Shown here piece after piece: positions 44,313 through 53,279 of a stretch of DNA of 64,000 nucleotides. The DNA is taken from the NCBI RefSeq assembly GCF_003323745.1, contig NZ_QOIL01000023.1, forward strand, positions 62,001 through 126,000. Reading direction: 5' to 3'. The stretch comes from Sphaerisporangium album. Lineage in GTDB: Bacteria > Actinomycetota > Actinomycetes > Streptosporangiales > Streptosporangiaceae. A model generated the notes under the pieces. It was given only the letters and a program-made list of their open reading frames with translations, was not told where the DNA came from and searched no databases. How positions within the stretch are numbered: position 1 is the first letter of the stretch; every line of letters starts with the position of its first letter. The position numbers and the translations under genes are program-made.

Positions 44313-44682
44313 TCTGTAGGGGTCTGTCCGTGTTGCACAGCCACTTGCCCCGTATGCCTCCCCTCATGCCTGGAGGAGCCCTTCTTCCCGTACGGAGAGG
44401 GCACGGGGGCGTCACTCGGAGGAGACGCTCGCGGGGCGGCGCGGAGGACCGCCGGGACACCAGCGTCGCGGCGGTCGGCGATCGTTCAGCGGGTTGCCGT
44501 AACGGGCCCATTCGATGATCTTGGCGTGTCGGCCCGGACGGGGAGCGGACGCGGCCGCGCACCCGGTCTCAAGAGGCTCCTGGGAACCCTGTTCAACCTG
44601 GGGCGATCCAGACCTCTCTAGAGAGCTATAGGTATATGTCCGGCATCTAGGCAATCGGTGATCCGCAACAGACCATGACGGC
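44313..44682. other. intergenic region upstream of the TPR/AAA+ operon
   Basis: 370 bp with no convincing gene. It contains a 12-bp palindrome near its right end next to an AT-rich patch (44626-44639) that probably holds the promoter of the plus-strand operon. Confidence 0.4.
44614..44625. promoter_or_regulatory. candidate operator, palindrome CTCTCTAGAGAG
   Basis: A perfect 12-bp palindrome directly followed by CTATAGGTATATG, which includes a TATATG resembling a -10 (44633-44638). It lies about 60 bp before the TPR gene. Confidence 0.4.
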
Positions 44683-46572
44683 GTGGGGAACACCAGTGAG
44701 TCCGATCCCTCTCCGGTGCCATCCCCGCGAGACCGCTCCGATCCCCGGGCATGGTGTGTGGTGGCCGTGGCAAGGCTGGCACGCGACCAGCCGGAGGGGG
44801 CACTGGAGGCCGCCGGCGAGGCGGTCGAACGTGATCCCGACGGCGAATGGGGACATCGGCTGATGAGTCTCGCCCTAGAACGCCTCGGCCGCGACTCCGA
44901 GGCGGTCGTCGCGGCTCAGGACGCCGTCCGGCTCGCACCCGGCTCCTGGGCCGCGCGGCTAAGGCTCGGCTCGGCCCTGCGCCGGCTCCCCGGCCGGTGG
45001 AGGGACGCGTGGGCACAGGCCCAGAAGGCCGTACGCTTCGCGCCCGAGCAGCCCGACCCGCACGTCCTCATCGGCGACCTCGCCCTGGTCCGCGGCGACC
45101 ACGACCAGGCCGCCGCCGCCTACCGCGCCGCGCTGCGGCGCGACGACGACCACCCCGGCGCGCGGATCAACCTCGGCCTCACCTTCCTGCGCTGGGACCG
45201 TCCCCGCGACCACCACGACCCGACCTGGGAGGTCGACCCGCGCGAGACCGGCCGTGCCCGCCGCGCCCTGGAACTGTGGGCGCGCCAGGTGCGCCCCCTG
45301 CTCGCGATCGCCCTCGCCGTCGTGGCCGTCCTGTCCTTCTGGTACGGCCTGCGGACGGAGGCGCGCGTCGCCGGCGCGGCCGTGCTCGTCCTCGCCGCGG
45401 CGGTCACCGTGCGGCAGGCCAGGAAGATCACGGTGTGGCGGTACGTGGCGGGCATGCTCGCCCGCGATCTGTGGCTGGCGGTGGCCGTGTCGGTCACCCT
45501 GCTGGCGACGGCCGCCTACGTCGCGGCGCTGGCCACCCTGCCGGCCTGGTCGCTCGCCGGCGAGGTCGTCCCGCTCGTCTCCGCCGCCTCACCCCTGGTG
45601 CGCTGGGACGACGTCCTCGGCGCCTTCTGGGCCGGGCTCTTCGGCCTGGTCCTGTTCAACGGGGTGGCCGTGCTGCTGTTCCGCGGGCTCGCCGAGGCCT
45701 GGCGGGGCAGGCCCGTGCGGGCGCTCGCCGAGTTCACGGCGGTCCCGCCCGAGCGGGTCGGCCTGCGCGACACCGGCGTCACCCTGTGGATCGTCGCCGC
45801 GCGCCTGTGGTTCCTCGTCGCCGCCCTCGCCGTCGTCCCGCCCGCGCTCGGCGAGCGGCGGGCCGCCCTGGCGGGGGTGCTCGTCCCCGTCGCGATGCTC
45901 TACGTGTGGAGGCGGGGCGGGCTGCGGACGCGGCTGCGCGCGGTCCTCGGCGCGGACTGGCCGCTGGCGACCGCCATGGCGTTCCTGCTGCTGGCCTCGG
46001 TCGCCCTCGTGGTGGCGGGTGGCGCGCCGACCCTGGGCGCGCACCCGGTGGCCGGCGAGCGGGCCTGGTGGTCGGTGGCGATCGCGCTGCTGGTCGTGAT
46101 CCTCGCCGTCGCGGTGCGCTCCGCGCGTGCCTGGTGGCGGGGGTCCGCCGGACCATGGCGCGCCTCGCTGATCCCGTGCGAGGGCTGTGGCCCCCGTCTG
46201 CCGGGCGAGGTCAGCCCGTCGGTGGGTCTCAGCCCCGAGGTGCGGCGCGCGTTCACCTATTCCCGCGGGGTCGTGCTGTCCTACGCCGACGCCGCGGGGC
46301 CGCGCACCCTCGCCGTCGGCGCCGTGACCTCGGTCAGCGCGTCCGGCGACCTGCGCCTGATCGCCGCGGAGGAGGCCTGGGCCGCGGCGGAGCGCGACCC
46401 CCGGGTGGCCGTGTTCGTCGCCGACCCCCTCGAACGGAGGTTCTGGGCCGAGATACGCGGCATCGCCCTCGCCGACCCCGCCGAGGACGTGCTGCGCGTG
46501 ACCCCCAAGCACGTCCTGGTCGGCGAGTACCCCGGCCGCCACGAGGCCCGCGCCGCCCCCCGCCGATCCTGA
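44683..46572 (+). CDS. TPR-containing polytopic membrane protein
   Basis: A 629-residue protein. Residues about 20-190 are cytoplasmic helical repeats with TPR character (VVAVARLARDQPEGALEAAG, LMSLALERLGRDSEAVVAAQ, ALVRGDHDQAAAAYRAALRR). Seven or eight transmembrane helices follow (for example PLLAIALAVVAVLSFWYGL, LWLAVAVSVTLLATAAYVAA, AMAFLLLASVALVVAGGAP), then a soluble C-terminal domain of about 130 residues with a KHVLVGEYPG end. I do not recognise a named family. The first start is GTG 44683, without a ribosome site, so the true start may be a later GTG. The tandem AAA+ gene follows after 132 bp on the same strand. Confidence 0.7.
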   Translation: MGNTSESDPSPVPSPRDRSDPRAWCVVAVARLARDQPEGALEAAGEAVERDPDGEWGHRLMSLALERLGRDSEAVVAAQDAVRLAPGSWAARLRLGSALRRLPGRWRDAWAQAQKAVRFAPEQPDPHVLIGDLALVRGDHDQAAAAYRAALRRDDDHPGARINLGLTFLRWDRPRDHHDPTWEVDPRETGRARRALELWARQVRPLLAIALAVVAVLSFWYGLRTEARVAGAAVLVLAAAVTVRQARKITVWRYVAGMLARDLWLAVAVSVTLLATAAYVAALATLPAWSLAGEVVPLVSAASPLVRWDDVLGAFWAGLFGLVLFNGVAVLLFRGLAEAWRGRPVRALAEFTAVPPERVGLRDTGVTLWIVAARLWFLVAALAVVPPALGERRAALAGVLVPVAMLYVWRRGGLRTRLRAVLGADWPLATAMAFLLLASVALVVAGGAPTLGAHPVAGERAWWSVAIALLVVILAVAVRSARAWWRGSAGPWRASLIPCEGCGPRLPGEVSPSVGLSPEVRRAFTYSRGVVLSYADAAGPRTLAVGAVTSVSASGDLRLIAAEEAWAAAERDPRVAVFVADPLERRFWAEIRGIALADPAEDVLRVTPKHVLVGEYPGRHEARAAPRRS

Positions 46573-46704
46573 CCGCCTCACCCGCCTCCCGGTCCGCCGC
46601 CGCTCGCGCGCATGGTCGCGCGGCGCGCGGTAAAGGGCACAACGCCCGGGACGCGCGCCGAAGGCCCCGGTGCGGTATAACCGGGAGGCGACCGGGGAGG
46701 CAAA

Positions 46705-49053
46705 ATGCGGGACTCCGACAGGGCCCGGCCGGCGGGGCGCGCCGCGGCCCGTGACGCGTTCGAGCGCGTCCGAATACGTTACTTCCAGCTCTCCCGTGGG
46801 ACGAGACGGGCGATCTTCGCTGCCGTCCTCATCGGCGCCGCCGTCCTGACGGTCCTCCTCGGCTGGTCGTTCCCGACGTTCGTCACCGTTCTCTTACTCC
46901 TGGGCTACGCCGAACTGACCCTGCGCTTTCCCCGCGCCGCCGCGACCGTCCTCGTCGTGGTGGCGTGGTCGTGTGTGATGGTCGTGATGGGCGGCTACGT
47001 GCAGCCGAACTCCGCGCTGCCCACGCTGTTCATCCTTCTCGGCGTGCTGACCGGCGGGCTCGCCCACCTGATCCGGTGGGTCACGCCGTGGGTGACCACC
47101 CTGGCCGCCCTCGGCGCCGCCGCCATGGTGACCTTCGCCGTGGCCACGTTCTCGCCCCGGATCGCGCTGTGGGCGGCGTACGGCGTGGCGGGGGCCGTGC
47201 TGGCGTACCGGCTGGTGCAGGCGAACCAGGTGCGCCGCCGGGCCGCCGCCGCGCAGGCGCAGGCCCCCGCGCAGGTCAGGCAGCGCGCGCGCGACGGCGC
47301 CCCCGAGCGCGCCGGCGCGTCCGAGGCCGTCACGCCGCCGCCCATCTCCGTCGAGGAGGCTCTCGGCGAGCTGGAGAGCATGATCGGGCTGGAGCCGGTC
47401 AAAGAGCAGGTGCGCTCGATCGCCGCGTCCATCGAGGCGTCCCGGCTGCGCGCCGAGGCGGGCTACTCCACCGAGCAGCCGATGCGCCACTTCGTCTTCG
47501 TGGGGCCGCCCGGCACCGGCAAGACCTCCGTCGCCCGCACGGTCGCCAAGATCTTCTACGCCTTCGGCCTGCTGGAGACCCCGTACGTCGTGGAGGCGCA
47601 GCGCGCTGACCTGGTCGGCGAGTTCCTCGGCGCCACGGCCATCAAGACCAACGAGCTGATCGACCAGGCCCTCGGCGGCGTGCTGTTCGTCGACGAGGCG
47701 TACGGCCTGATCAACTCCGGGGACGGCCAGCCGGACCGCTTCGGCGCCGAGGCCGTGCAGACCCTGCTCAAGCGCGCCGAGGACGACCGCGACCGGCTCG
47801 TCATCATCCTGGCCGGCTACGAGAAGGAGATGGCGGGCTTCCTGTCCTCCAACCCCGGCCTGTCGTCCCGCTTCTCGACCCGGATCAAGTTCCCGACGTA
47901 CTCGCCGCCCGAGCTGCTGCGCATCGTCCAGCTCCTGACCGTCCGGCGCGGCGAGCGGCTGTCGCCGGACGCCCCCGGCGTCCTGCTCGGCCTGTTCGAG
48001 GACGTCCACCGGCGCGGGCTCATCGACGAGCTCGGCAACGCCCGCTTCGCGCGCAGCCTCATCGAGGCGGCGGCGCAGGCCAGGGACGTGCGCGTGGTGG
48101 GCGCGGGCGGCGCGCCGAGCCGTGAGGACCTGGTCACCACCACCACGGCGGACCTGACCAAGGCGTTCAACGAGATCACCGCGCGGTTCCGCGGCTACCA
48201 GGCCACCCCGAGCCTGGAGGAGGCCCTGGCCGACCTCGACCGCATGGCCGGGCTGGAGCCGGTCAAACGCCAGGTCCGCGCCATCGCGGCCCAGCTCCGC
48301 ATCGCGCGGATGCGCCAGGAGCAGGGCCTGCCCGCGCCGCCGCAGATGCGGCACTTCGTCTTCGTGGGCCCGCCCGGCACGGGCAAGACCACCGTGGCCC
48401 GGGTGATCGGCCGCGTCTTCGCCGCGCTCGGCCTGCTCTCGCGGCCCGACGTGGTCGAAGCGTCCCGCGCCGACCTGGTCGGCCAGCACCTCGGCGCGAC
48501 CGCGATCAAGACCAACGAGCTGGTCGACCGCGCGCTCGGCGGGGTGCTGTTCGTCGACGAGGCCTACAGCCTGGTCAACAGCGGTTACCAGGGCGGGGAC
48601 GCCTTCGGCACCGAGGCCGTCCAGACGCTGCTCAAGCGCGCCGAGGACGACCGCGACCGGCTGGTCATCATCCTCGCCGGGTACGCCTCCGAGATGGAGC
48701 GCTTCCTCGCCACCAACCCCGGCCTCGCCAGCCGGTTCAACCAGCGCGTGACGTTCCCGTCCTACAGTCCCGCCGAGCTGACCGAGATCGCGGGCCTGCT
48801 GGCCGGGGGCGCCGGAGACCGCTTCGACGCCTCCGCCGAGCGCGACCTCGCCGACGTGTTCGCGTGGGTCTGCGCCGAGGGCCTGATCGACGAGCTGGGC
48901 AACGGCCGCTTCGCGCGGTCGCTGTTCGAGCGTGCGGCGCTCGGGCGCGATGTCCGCCTGGCCGGTCGCGGCGGGAACGCCAGCGCCGAGGAGCTGACCA
49001 CGATCACCAGCGCCGACGTGCGCGCCGCCGTGGACGAGCTGGCCGACCGCTAG
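46705..49053 (+). CDS. membrane-anchored tandem AAA+ ATPase (CbbX/EccA-type domains)
   Basis: A 782-residue protein. The N-terminal ~170 residues hold about five membrane helices (AIFAAVLIGAAVLTVLLGW and similar). After a basic, Ala/Gln-rich linker come two CbbX/CfxQ-type AAA+ modules that are near duplicates. Walker A is GPPGTGKT at 267-274 and again at 555-562; Walker B is GGVLFVDEAY in both; both have TEAVQTLLKRAEDDRDRL-like helices, NPGLxSRF arginine-finger regions, and LIDELGNxRFARSL sensor-2 segments. Such modules remodel proteins, as in Rubisco activase CbbX and ESX EccA. GGGGAGG precedes ATG 46705. It probably works with the TPR membrane protein just upstream. Confidence 0.85.
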   Translation: MRDSDRARPAGRAAARDAFERVRIRYFQLSRGTRRAIFAAVLIGAAVLTVLLGWSFPTFVTVLLLLGYAELTLRFPRAAATVLVVVAWSCVMVVMGGYVQPNSALPTLFILLGVLTGGLAHLIRWVTPWVTTLAALGAAAMVTFAVATFSPRIALWAAYGVAGAVLAYRLVQANQVRRRAAAAQAQAPAQVRQRARDGAPERAGASEAVTPPPISVEEALGELESMIGLEPVKEQVRSIAASIEASRLRAEAGYSTEQPMRHFVFVGPPGTGKTSVARTVAKIFYAFGLLETPYVVEAQRADLVGEFLGATAIKTNELIDQALGGVLFVDEAYGLINSGDGQPDRFGAEAVQTLLKRAEDDRDRLVIILAGYEKEMAGFLSSNPGLSSRFSTRIKFPTYSPPELLRIVQLLTVRRGERLSPDAPGVLLGLFEDVHRRGLIDELGNARFARSLIEAAAQARDVRVVGAGGAPSREDLVTTTTADLTKAFNEITARFRGYQATPSLEEALADLDRMAGLEPVKRQVRAIAAQLRIARMRQEQGLPAPPQMRHFVFVGPPGTGKTTVARVIGRVFAALGLLSRPDVVEASRADLVGQHLGATAIKTNELVDRALGGVLFVDEAYSLVNSGYQGGDAFGTEAVQTLLKRAEDDRDRLVIILAGYASEMERFLATNPGLASRFNQRVTFPSYSPAELTEIAGLLAGGAGDRFDASAERDLADVFAWVCAEGLIDELGNGRFARSLFERAALGRDVRLAGRGGNASAEELTTITSADVRAAVDELADR

Positions 49054-49258
49054 GAGCCGCCGCTTCCCCCTGGATCGCTTTCCGGATCCGCTCCGGCGGG
49101 TCGTCCTCGACGCGGTCTGAGCCGACACCCGGCCCGGTTGACCACATTCCTGTCACCGCACGGTTACGAGATGTAGCAGGATGGGCACACAGGGTCGCGA
49201 GGTGCGGCCCTGACGGTTGCGAATCCGGACAGACTCGGTGATCGGCGGAAGGGGGGCG

Positions 49259-50242
49259 ATGGCAGGTTTCCTGCTCCGCCGGTTGGTCAACTACGCGGTG
49301 CTGATCGCCGTCGCCACGAGCCTGGCCTACATCCTGGCCGCCCTAGCCCTGGACCCGCGTTCCAACTACGAAGGGCGCAGCCCCCGCCCGCCGGCCGCGG
49401 TGATCGACGCCCAGTTGTCGCTGTACAACCTCAACGACCACACGCCGCTGATCCAGCGCTACCTCCGGTGGGCCGGGGACGTCGCGCGCGGCGACCTCGG
49501 CAGGACGTGGAACGGGGACCGCGTGGACGCCGAGCTGCGTCGGCGCCTCGGGGTCACGGCGCGGCTCATCTTGCTCGGGCTCGTCATCGGCGGCGTGGCG
49601 GGGGTGCTGATCGGCGCGCTGGCGGCCGTGCGGCAGTACGGCTGGTTCGACCGGCTGTCCACCGTCACCGCGTTCCTCGTGCTCGCCATCCCCACCGTCG
49701 TGCTGGCCAACATGCTGATCATCGCCGCCGTCTGGCTGAACGACCATCTCGGCGTCCAGGTCTTCCTGGTCAGCGGCGAGGAGACCCCGGGTCTGGAGGG
49801 CGGGGTCGGCGCGGACGTGCTCGACCGCGTCAAGCACCTCGCCCTGCCCACCCTCTCGCTCGCGGTCGGGCAGATCGCCGTCTACAGCCGCTACCAGCGC
49901 AACATGATGCTCGACGTGATGGACGCCGACTTCGTCCGCACCGCGATGGCCAAAGGGCTGCGCCGGCGCACCGCCCTGGTCAAGCACGCGCTGCGCACCG
50001 CGCTGATCCCCGCGGTCACCTATTTCGCGTTCACGTTCGGCTCGCTGCTGGTGGGCGCCACGATCACCGAGTCGGTCTTCGGCTGGCACGGCATGGGGGA
50101 GGAGCTCGTCGCCTCGATCCGCTCCAACGACGTCAACATGGTCGCGGCGATCAGCTGCTTCGCCGCGCTCGCCGTGCTGACCGCGTCGCTGGCCTCCGAC
50201 GTGCTCCAGGCCGTCCTCGATCCGAGGGTCAGGGTGGGCTAG
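49259..50242 (+). CDS. oligopeptide-type ABC transporter permease (DppB-like)
   Basis: A 327-residue inner-membrane permease, first gene of a complete importer operon. It begins [20 protein letters not shown], has the long periplasmic loop typical of DppB, and the EAA-type loop around [20 protein letters not shown]. The C-terminal helices include [28 protein letters not shown] site precedes ATG 49259. The next permease gene begins at the base after its stop. Confidence 0.93.
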   Translation: MAGFLLRRLVNYAVLIAVATSLAYILAALALDPRSNYEGRSPRPPAAVIDAQLSLYNLNDHTPLIQRYLRWAGDVARGDLGRTWNGDRVDAELRRRLGVTARLILLGLVIGGVAGVLIGALAAVRQYGWFDRLSTVTAFLVLAIPTVVLANMLIIAAVWLNDHLGVQVFLVSGEETPGLEGGVGADVLDRVKHLALPTLSLAVGQIAVYSRYQRNMMLDVMDADFVRTAMAKGLRRRTALVKHALRTALIPAVTYFAFTFGSLLVGATITESVFGWHGMGEELVASIRSNDVNMVAAISCFAALAVLTASLASDVLQAVLDPRVRVG

Positions 50243-51154
50243 ATGATGACGCTCCCGGAGGAGGAGTTCGCCGAGGTCGCGGCCGACGTCGGGCACGGCC
50301 GCGTCCCGTCGAGGACGCGCGTCGTGGCCGGGCGGTTCTTCGCCACCGGCCAGGGACGCCTCGGCTTCGCGCTGCTGGCGCTGATGTTCCTGCTGGCGTT
50401 CGCCGGGCCGCTGCTCTACCCGTGGTCCTACACCGAGATGGACTTCTCGGCGTTCATGCAGCCGCCCTCGCCCGCCCACTGGTTCGGCACGCTGCAGACC
50501 GGTTCGGACGTGTTCGCCGTCACCATGCGCGGCGCGCAGAAGTCGCTGATCGTCGGCCTGCTGGTGGCGGTGGTGTCCACCGGCGTCGCGGCGGCCGTCG
50601 GCTCGGTCGCCGGCTACTTCCTCGGCTGGACGGACCGCACGCTCATGTGGGTGGCGGACCTGCTGCTGGTCCTTCCCGCGTTCCTGATCCTCGCGATCAT
50701 GTCGCCGCTGCTTGCCGGCGGCCGGTGGCTGCTGTTCGTGATCATGCTGGCGCTGTTCCTGTGGATGGTCACTTCCAAGATCGTCCGGGGTATGACCAAG
50801 GCCATCAAGGAACGCGAGTACGTGAAGGCGGCGCGGTTCATGGGCGTGCCGCCCGCGAAGATCATCTACCGGCACGTCATCCCCAACCTCGCCTCGCTGC
50901 TGGTCGTGGACGCCACGCTGAACGTCAGCGCGGCCATCCTCACCGAGACGACGCTGTCGTACTTCGGGTTCGGCATCCAACCGCCCGACGTCTCGCTCGG
51001 CGGCCTGATCGCCGACGGCTCCCGGACGGCCCTCTACGCGCCCTGGACGTTCTGGTTCGCGGCCGGCGGGCTGGTCGTCACCATCCTCGCGGTCAACCTC
51101 GTCGGCGACTCCCTGCGGGACGCGCTCGACCCCGGCGGCAGGGGGAGCGCATGA
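50243..51154 (+). CDS. oligopeptide-type ABC transporter permease (DppC-like)
   Basis: A 303-residue second permease. The N-terminal helix [20 protein letters not shown] is followed by a periplasmic segment with [20 protein letters not shown] (the usual DppC 'GTD-x-GRDV' site, here modified to TGSDV), the EAA loop [20 protein letters not shown], and the C-terminal [20 protein letters not shown]. The start codon follows the upstream stop directly, and its own stop overlaps the next ATG (ATGA), so all are translationally coupled. Confidence 0.93.
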   Translation: MMTLPEEEFAEVAADVGHGRVPSRTRVVAGRFFATGQGRLGFALLALMFLLAFAGPLLYPWSYTEMDFSAFMQPPSPAHWFGTLQTGSDVFAVTMRGAQKSLIVGLLVAVVSTGVAAAVGSVAGYFLGWTDRTLMWVADLLLVLPAFLILAIMSPLLAGGRWLLFVIMLALFLWMVTSKIVRGMTKAIKEREYVKAARFMGVPPAKIIYRHVIPNLASLLVVDATLNVSAAILTETTLSYFGFGIQPPDVSLGGLIADGSRTALYAPWTFWFAAGGLVVTILAVNLVGDSLRDALDPGGRGSA

Positions 51155-53232
51155 CGACGGGCACGGCGACGGGCACGGCGACGGGTACGGCGCCCGTGCT
51201 GGAGGTCCGCGACCTGGAGGTCCGCTTCGGCGACGTCCCGGTGGTGCGCGGGGTGGGCTACACCGTCGAGCCGGGCGAGGTGCTCGGCGTCGTCGGGGAG
51301 TCCGGAGCGGGCAAGTCGGTCGCCTCGCTGGCCGTCATGGGCCTGCTGCCGAGGCACGCCAAGGTCAGCGGCTCGGTCCTGCTGCACGGCAGAGAGCTGC
51401 TCGGCGCGCCCGAGAAGGAACTCGCCGCCGTCCGGGGCGACACGATGTCCATGATCTTCCAGGACCCGCTGTCGGCGCTGACGCCGGTCTACCGGGTGGG
51501 CGACCAGCTCGCGGAGGCCGTGCGCGTCCACCAGCGGGTGAGCAGGGAGCGCGCGGCCGAGCGCGCGGTCGAGCTGCTCGACCTGGTCGGCATCCCGAAC
51601 CCGCGGCAGCGGGCCAGGGCCTTCCCGCACGAGTTCTCCGGGGGCATGCGGCAGCGCGCGATGATCGCCATGGCCATCGCCAACGACCCCGACGTCATCA
51701 TCTGCGACGAGCCGACCACCGCCCTCGACGTCACGATCCAAGCCCAGGTCCTGGAAGTGCTGAAGAGCGCCCGGCGCGAGACCGGAGCGGCCATCGTCCT
51801 GATCACCCATGACCTCGGCGTCGTGGCCGGGATCGCCGACCGCGTGCTGGTGATGTACGCCGGGCGCGGGGTCGAGGCGGGCACCGTGCGCGACGTCTAC
51901 CACCGCTCGCGCATGCCTTACACCATCGGCCTGCTCGGCTCGGTGCCCCGCCTGGACGCGGGCCGGGACGTCCCTCTCGTCCCCATCGACGGCAGCCCCC
52001 CCTCGGCCGCCGCGCTGCCGCCGGGCTGTCCCTTCGAGCCTCGCTGCCCCATGGCGATCCCCGCGTGCGCCCGGGCCGAGCCTCCGCTGGCCGAGGTGGC
52101 CCCCGGTCACAGCGCCGCCTGCGTCCGCTCCGGCGAGATCGGCGAGCCGCGGCCCGTCCCGCCCGAGGACGTCCCCACCGCCGCGGCCGGTGCCTACCCC
52201 GGTGTGCCCCCACCGCGTCCCCGTGAGGGGCGCGCCGTGGTCCTGGAGGTGGACGGGCTGGTCAAGCACCACCCGCTGACGAAGGGCGCGGTGTTCCGGC
52301 GCCGCGTCGGCACCGTGCACGCCGTCGACGGCGTCTCCTTCGACATCCGCGAGGGCGAGACGCTCGGCCTGGTGGGGGAGTCCGGCTGCGGGAAGACCAC
52401 CGCGCTCATGGAGATCCTGGAGCTCGCCCGGCCCGAGCGGGGCCGGGTCGTGGTGTTCGGGCGCGACACCGCCGCGCTCACCCCGCACGACCGCCTCGCC
52501 GTGCGCCGCCACCTCCAGGTCGTTTTCCAGGACCCCCTGGCCTCGCTCGACCCCCGCATGACCGTTCACGACATCGTCGGCGAGCCCCTGGTCACCCACG
52601 GCTACACCGACACCGGCCCCCGGGTGCGCCGCCTGCTCAGGCTCGTCGGGCTCGAACCCGCCCACGCCGCCCGCTACCCGCAGGACTTCTCGGGCGGCCA
52701 GCGCCAGCGCATCGCCGTCGCGCGGGCGCTCGCCCTGGAGCCCAAGCTGATCGTCCTGGACGAGCCGGTGTCCGCGCTCGACGTGTCGATCCAGGCCGGG
52801 GTGATCAACCTGCTCGCCGGCCTCGCCGACCGGCTCGGGCTGTCCTACCTCTTCGTGGCCCACGACCTCGCCGTCGTCCGCCACATCGCCCACCGCGTGG
52901 CCGTCATGTACCTCGGCAGGATCGCCGAGATCGGCGGGGCCGACCAGGTGTACGGGGCGCCGATGCACCCGTACACGCAGGCCCTGCTGTCGGCCGTGCC
53001 GATCCCCGACCCCGACAAGGAGCGGCGCCGCCGCCGCATCCTGCTCGACGGCGACCTCCCGAGCCCCGCCGACCCCCCTTCCGGCTGCCGGTTCCGCACC
53101 CGGTGCCCGAAGTTCAAGGTCCTCACGGACGCGCAGCGCGTTCGCTGCGTCGAGGAGGAGCCGGCCGTACGCCCGCTGGAGGGCGACCACGGAGCCTCCT
53201 GCCACTACGCGGAGAAGCTCGGCGTCGTCTAG
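51151..53232 (+). CDS. fused DppD-DppF ABC transporter ATPase
   Basis: A 693-residue protein joining two complete oligopeptide-transporter ATPases. Module 1: Walker A GESGAGKS (49-56), signature EFSGGMRQR, Walker [13 protein letters not shown], and a Cys-rich Opp C-terminal domain ([14 protein letters not shown]). Module 2: [29 protein letters not shown] and [12 protein letters not shown]. The four-Cys C-terminal segments may hold an iron-sulfur cluster as in some Dpp ATPases. The N-terminus begins with a TGTA tetrapeptide repeated three times. It powers the two permeases encoded upstream. Confidence 0.95.
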   Translation: MTTGTATGTATGTAPVLEVRDLEVRFGDVPVVRGVGYTVEPGEVLGVVGESGAGKSVASLAVMGLLPRHAKVSGSVLLHGRELLGAPEKELAAVRGDTMSMIFQDPLSALTPVYRVGDQLAEAVRVHQRVSRERAAERAVELLDLVGIPNPRQRARAFPHEFSGGMRQRAMIAMAIANDPDVIICDEPTTALDVTIQAQVLEVLKSARRETGAAIVLITHDLGVVAGIADRVLVMYAGRGVEAGTVRDVYHRSRMPYTIGLLGSVPRLDAGRDVPLVPIDGSPPSAAALPPGCPFEPRCPMAIPACARAEPPLAEVAPGHSAACVRSGEIGEPRPVPPEDVPTAAAGAYPGVPPPRPREGRAVVLEVDGLVKHHPLTKGAVFRRRVGTVHAVDGVSFDIREGETLGLVGESGCGKTTALMEILELARPERGRVVVFGRDTAALTPHDRLAVRRHLQVVFQDPLASLDPRMTVHDIVGEPLVTHGYTDTGPRVRRLLRLVGLEPAHAARYPQDFSGGQRQRIAVARALALEPKLIVLDEPVSALDVSIQAGVINLLAGLADRLGLSYLFVAHDLAVVRHIAHRVAVMYLGRIAEIGGADQVYGAPMHPYTQALLSAVPIPDPDKERRRRRILLDGDLPSPADPPSGCRFRTRCPKFKVLTDAQRVRCVEEEPAVRPLEGDHGASCHYAEKLGVV
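51154..51189 (+). repeat. three 12-bp coding repeats (ACGGGCACGGCG type)
   Basis: They encode Thr-Gly-Thr-Ala three times at the very N-terminus of the fused ATPase. This is a slippage-prone tract that does not touch the fold. Confidence 0.7.
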
Positions 53233-53279
53233 CGGCGGCGCGAGCGAGACCTACCGATCGGCCCATTCTGGAGGAGAAC

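Noticed and set aside
44683-49053. Type VII (ESX) secretion locus
   Set aside because: Only EccA-like domain types are present; no EccB, EccC, EccD, mycosin or WXG100 genes flank them.
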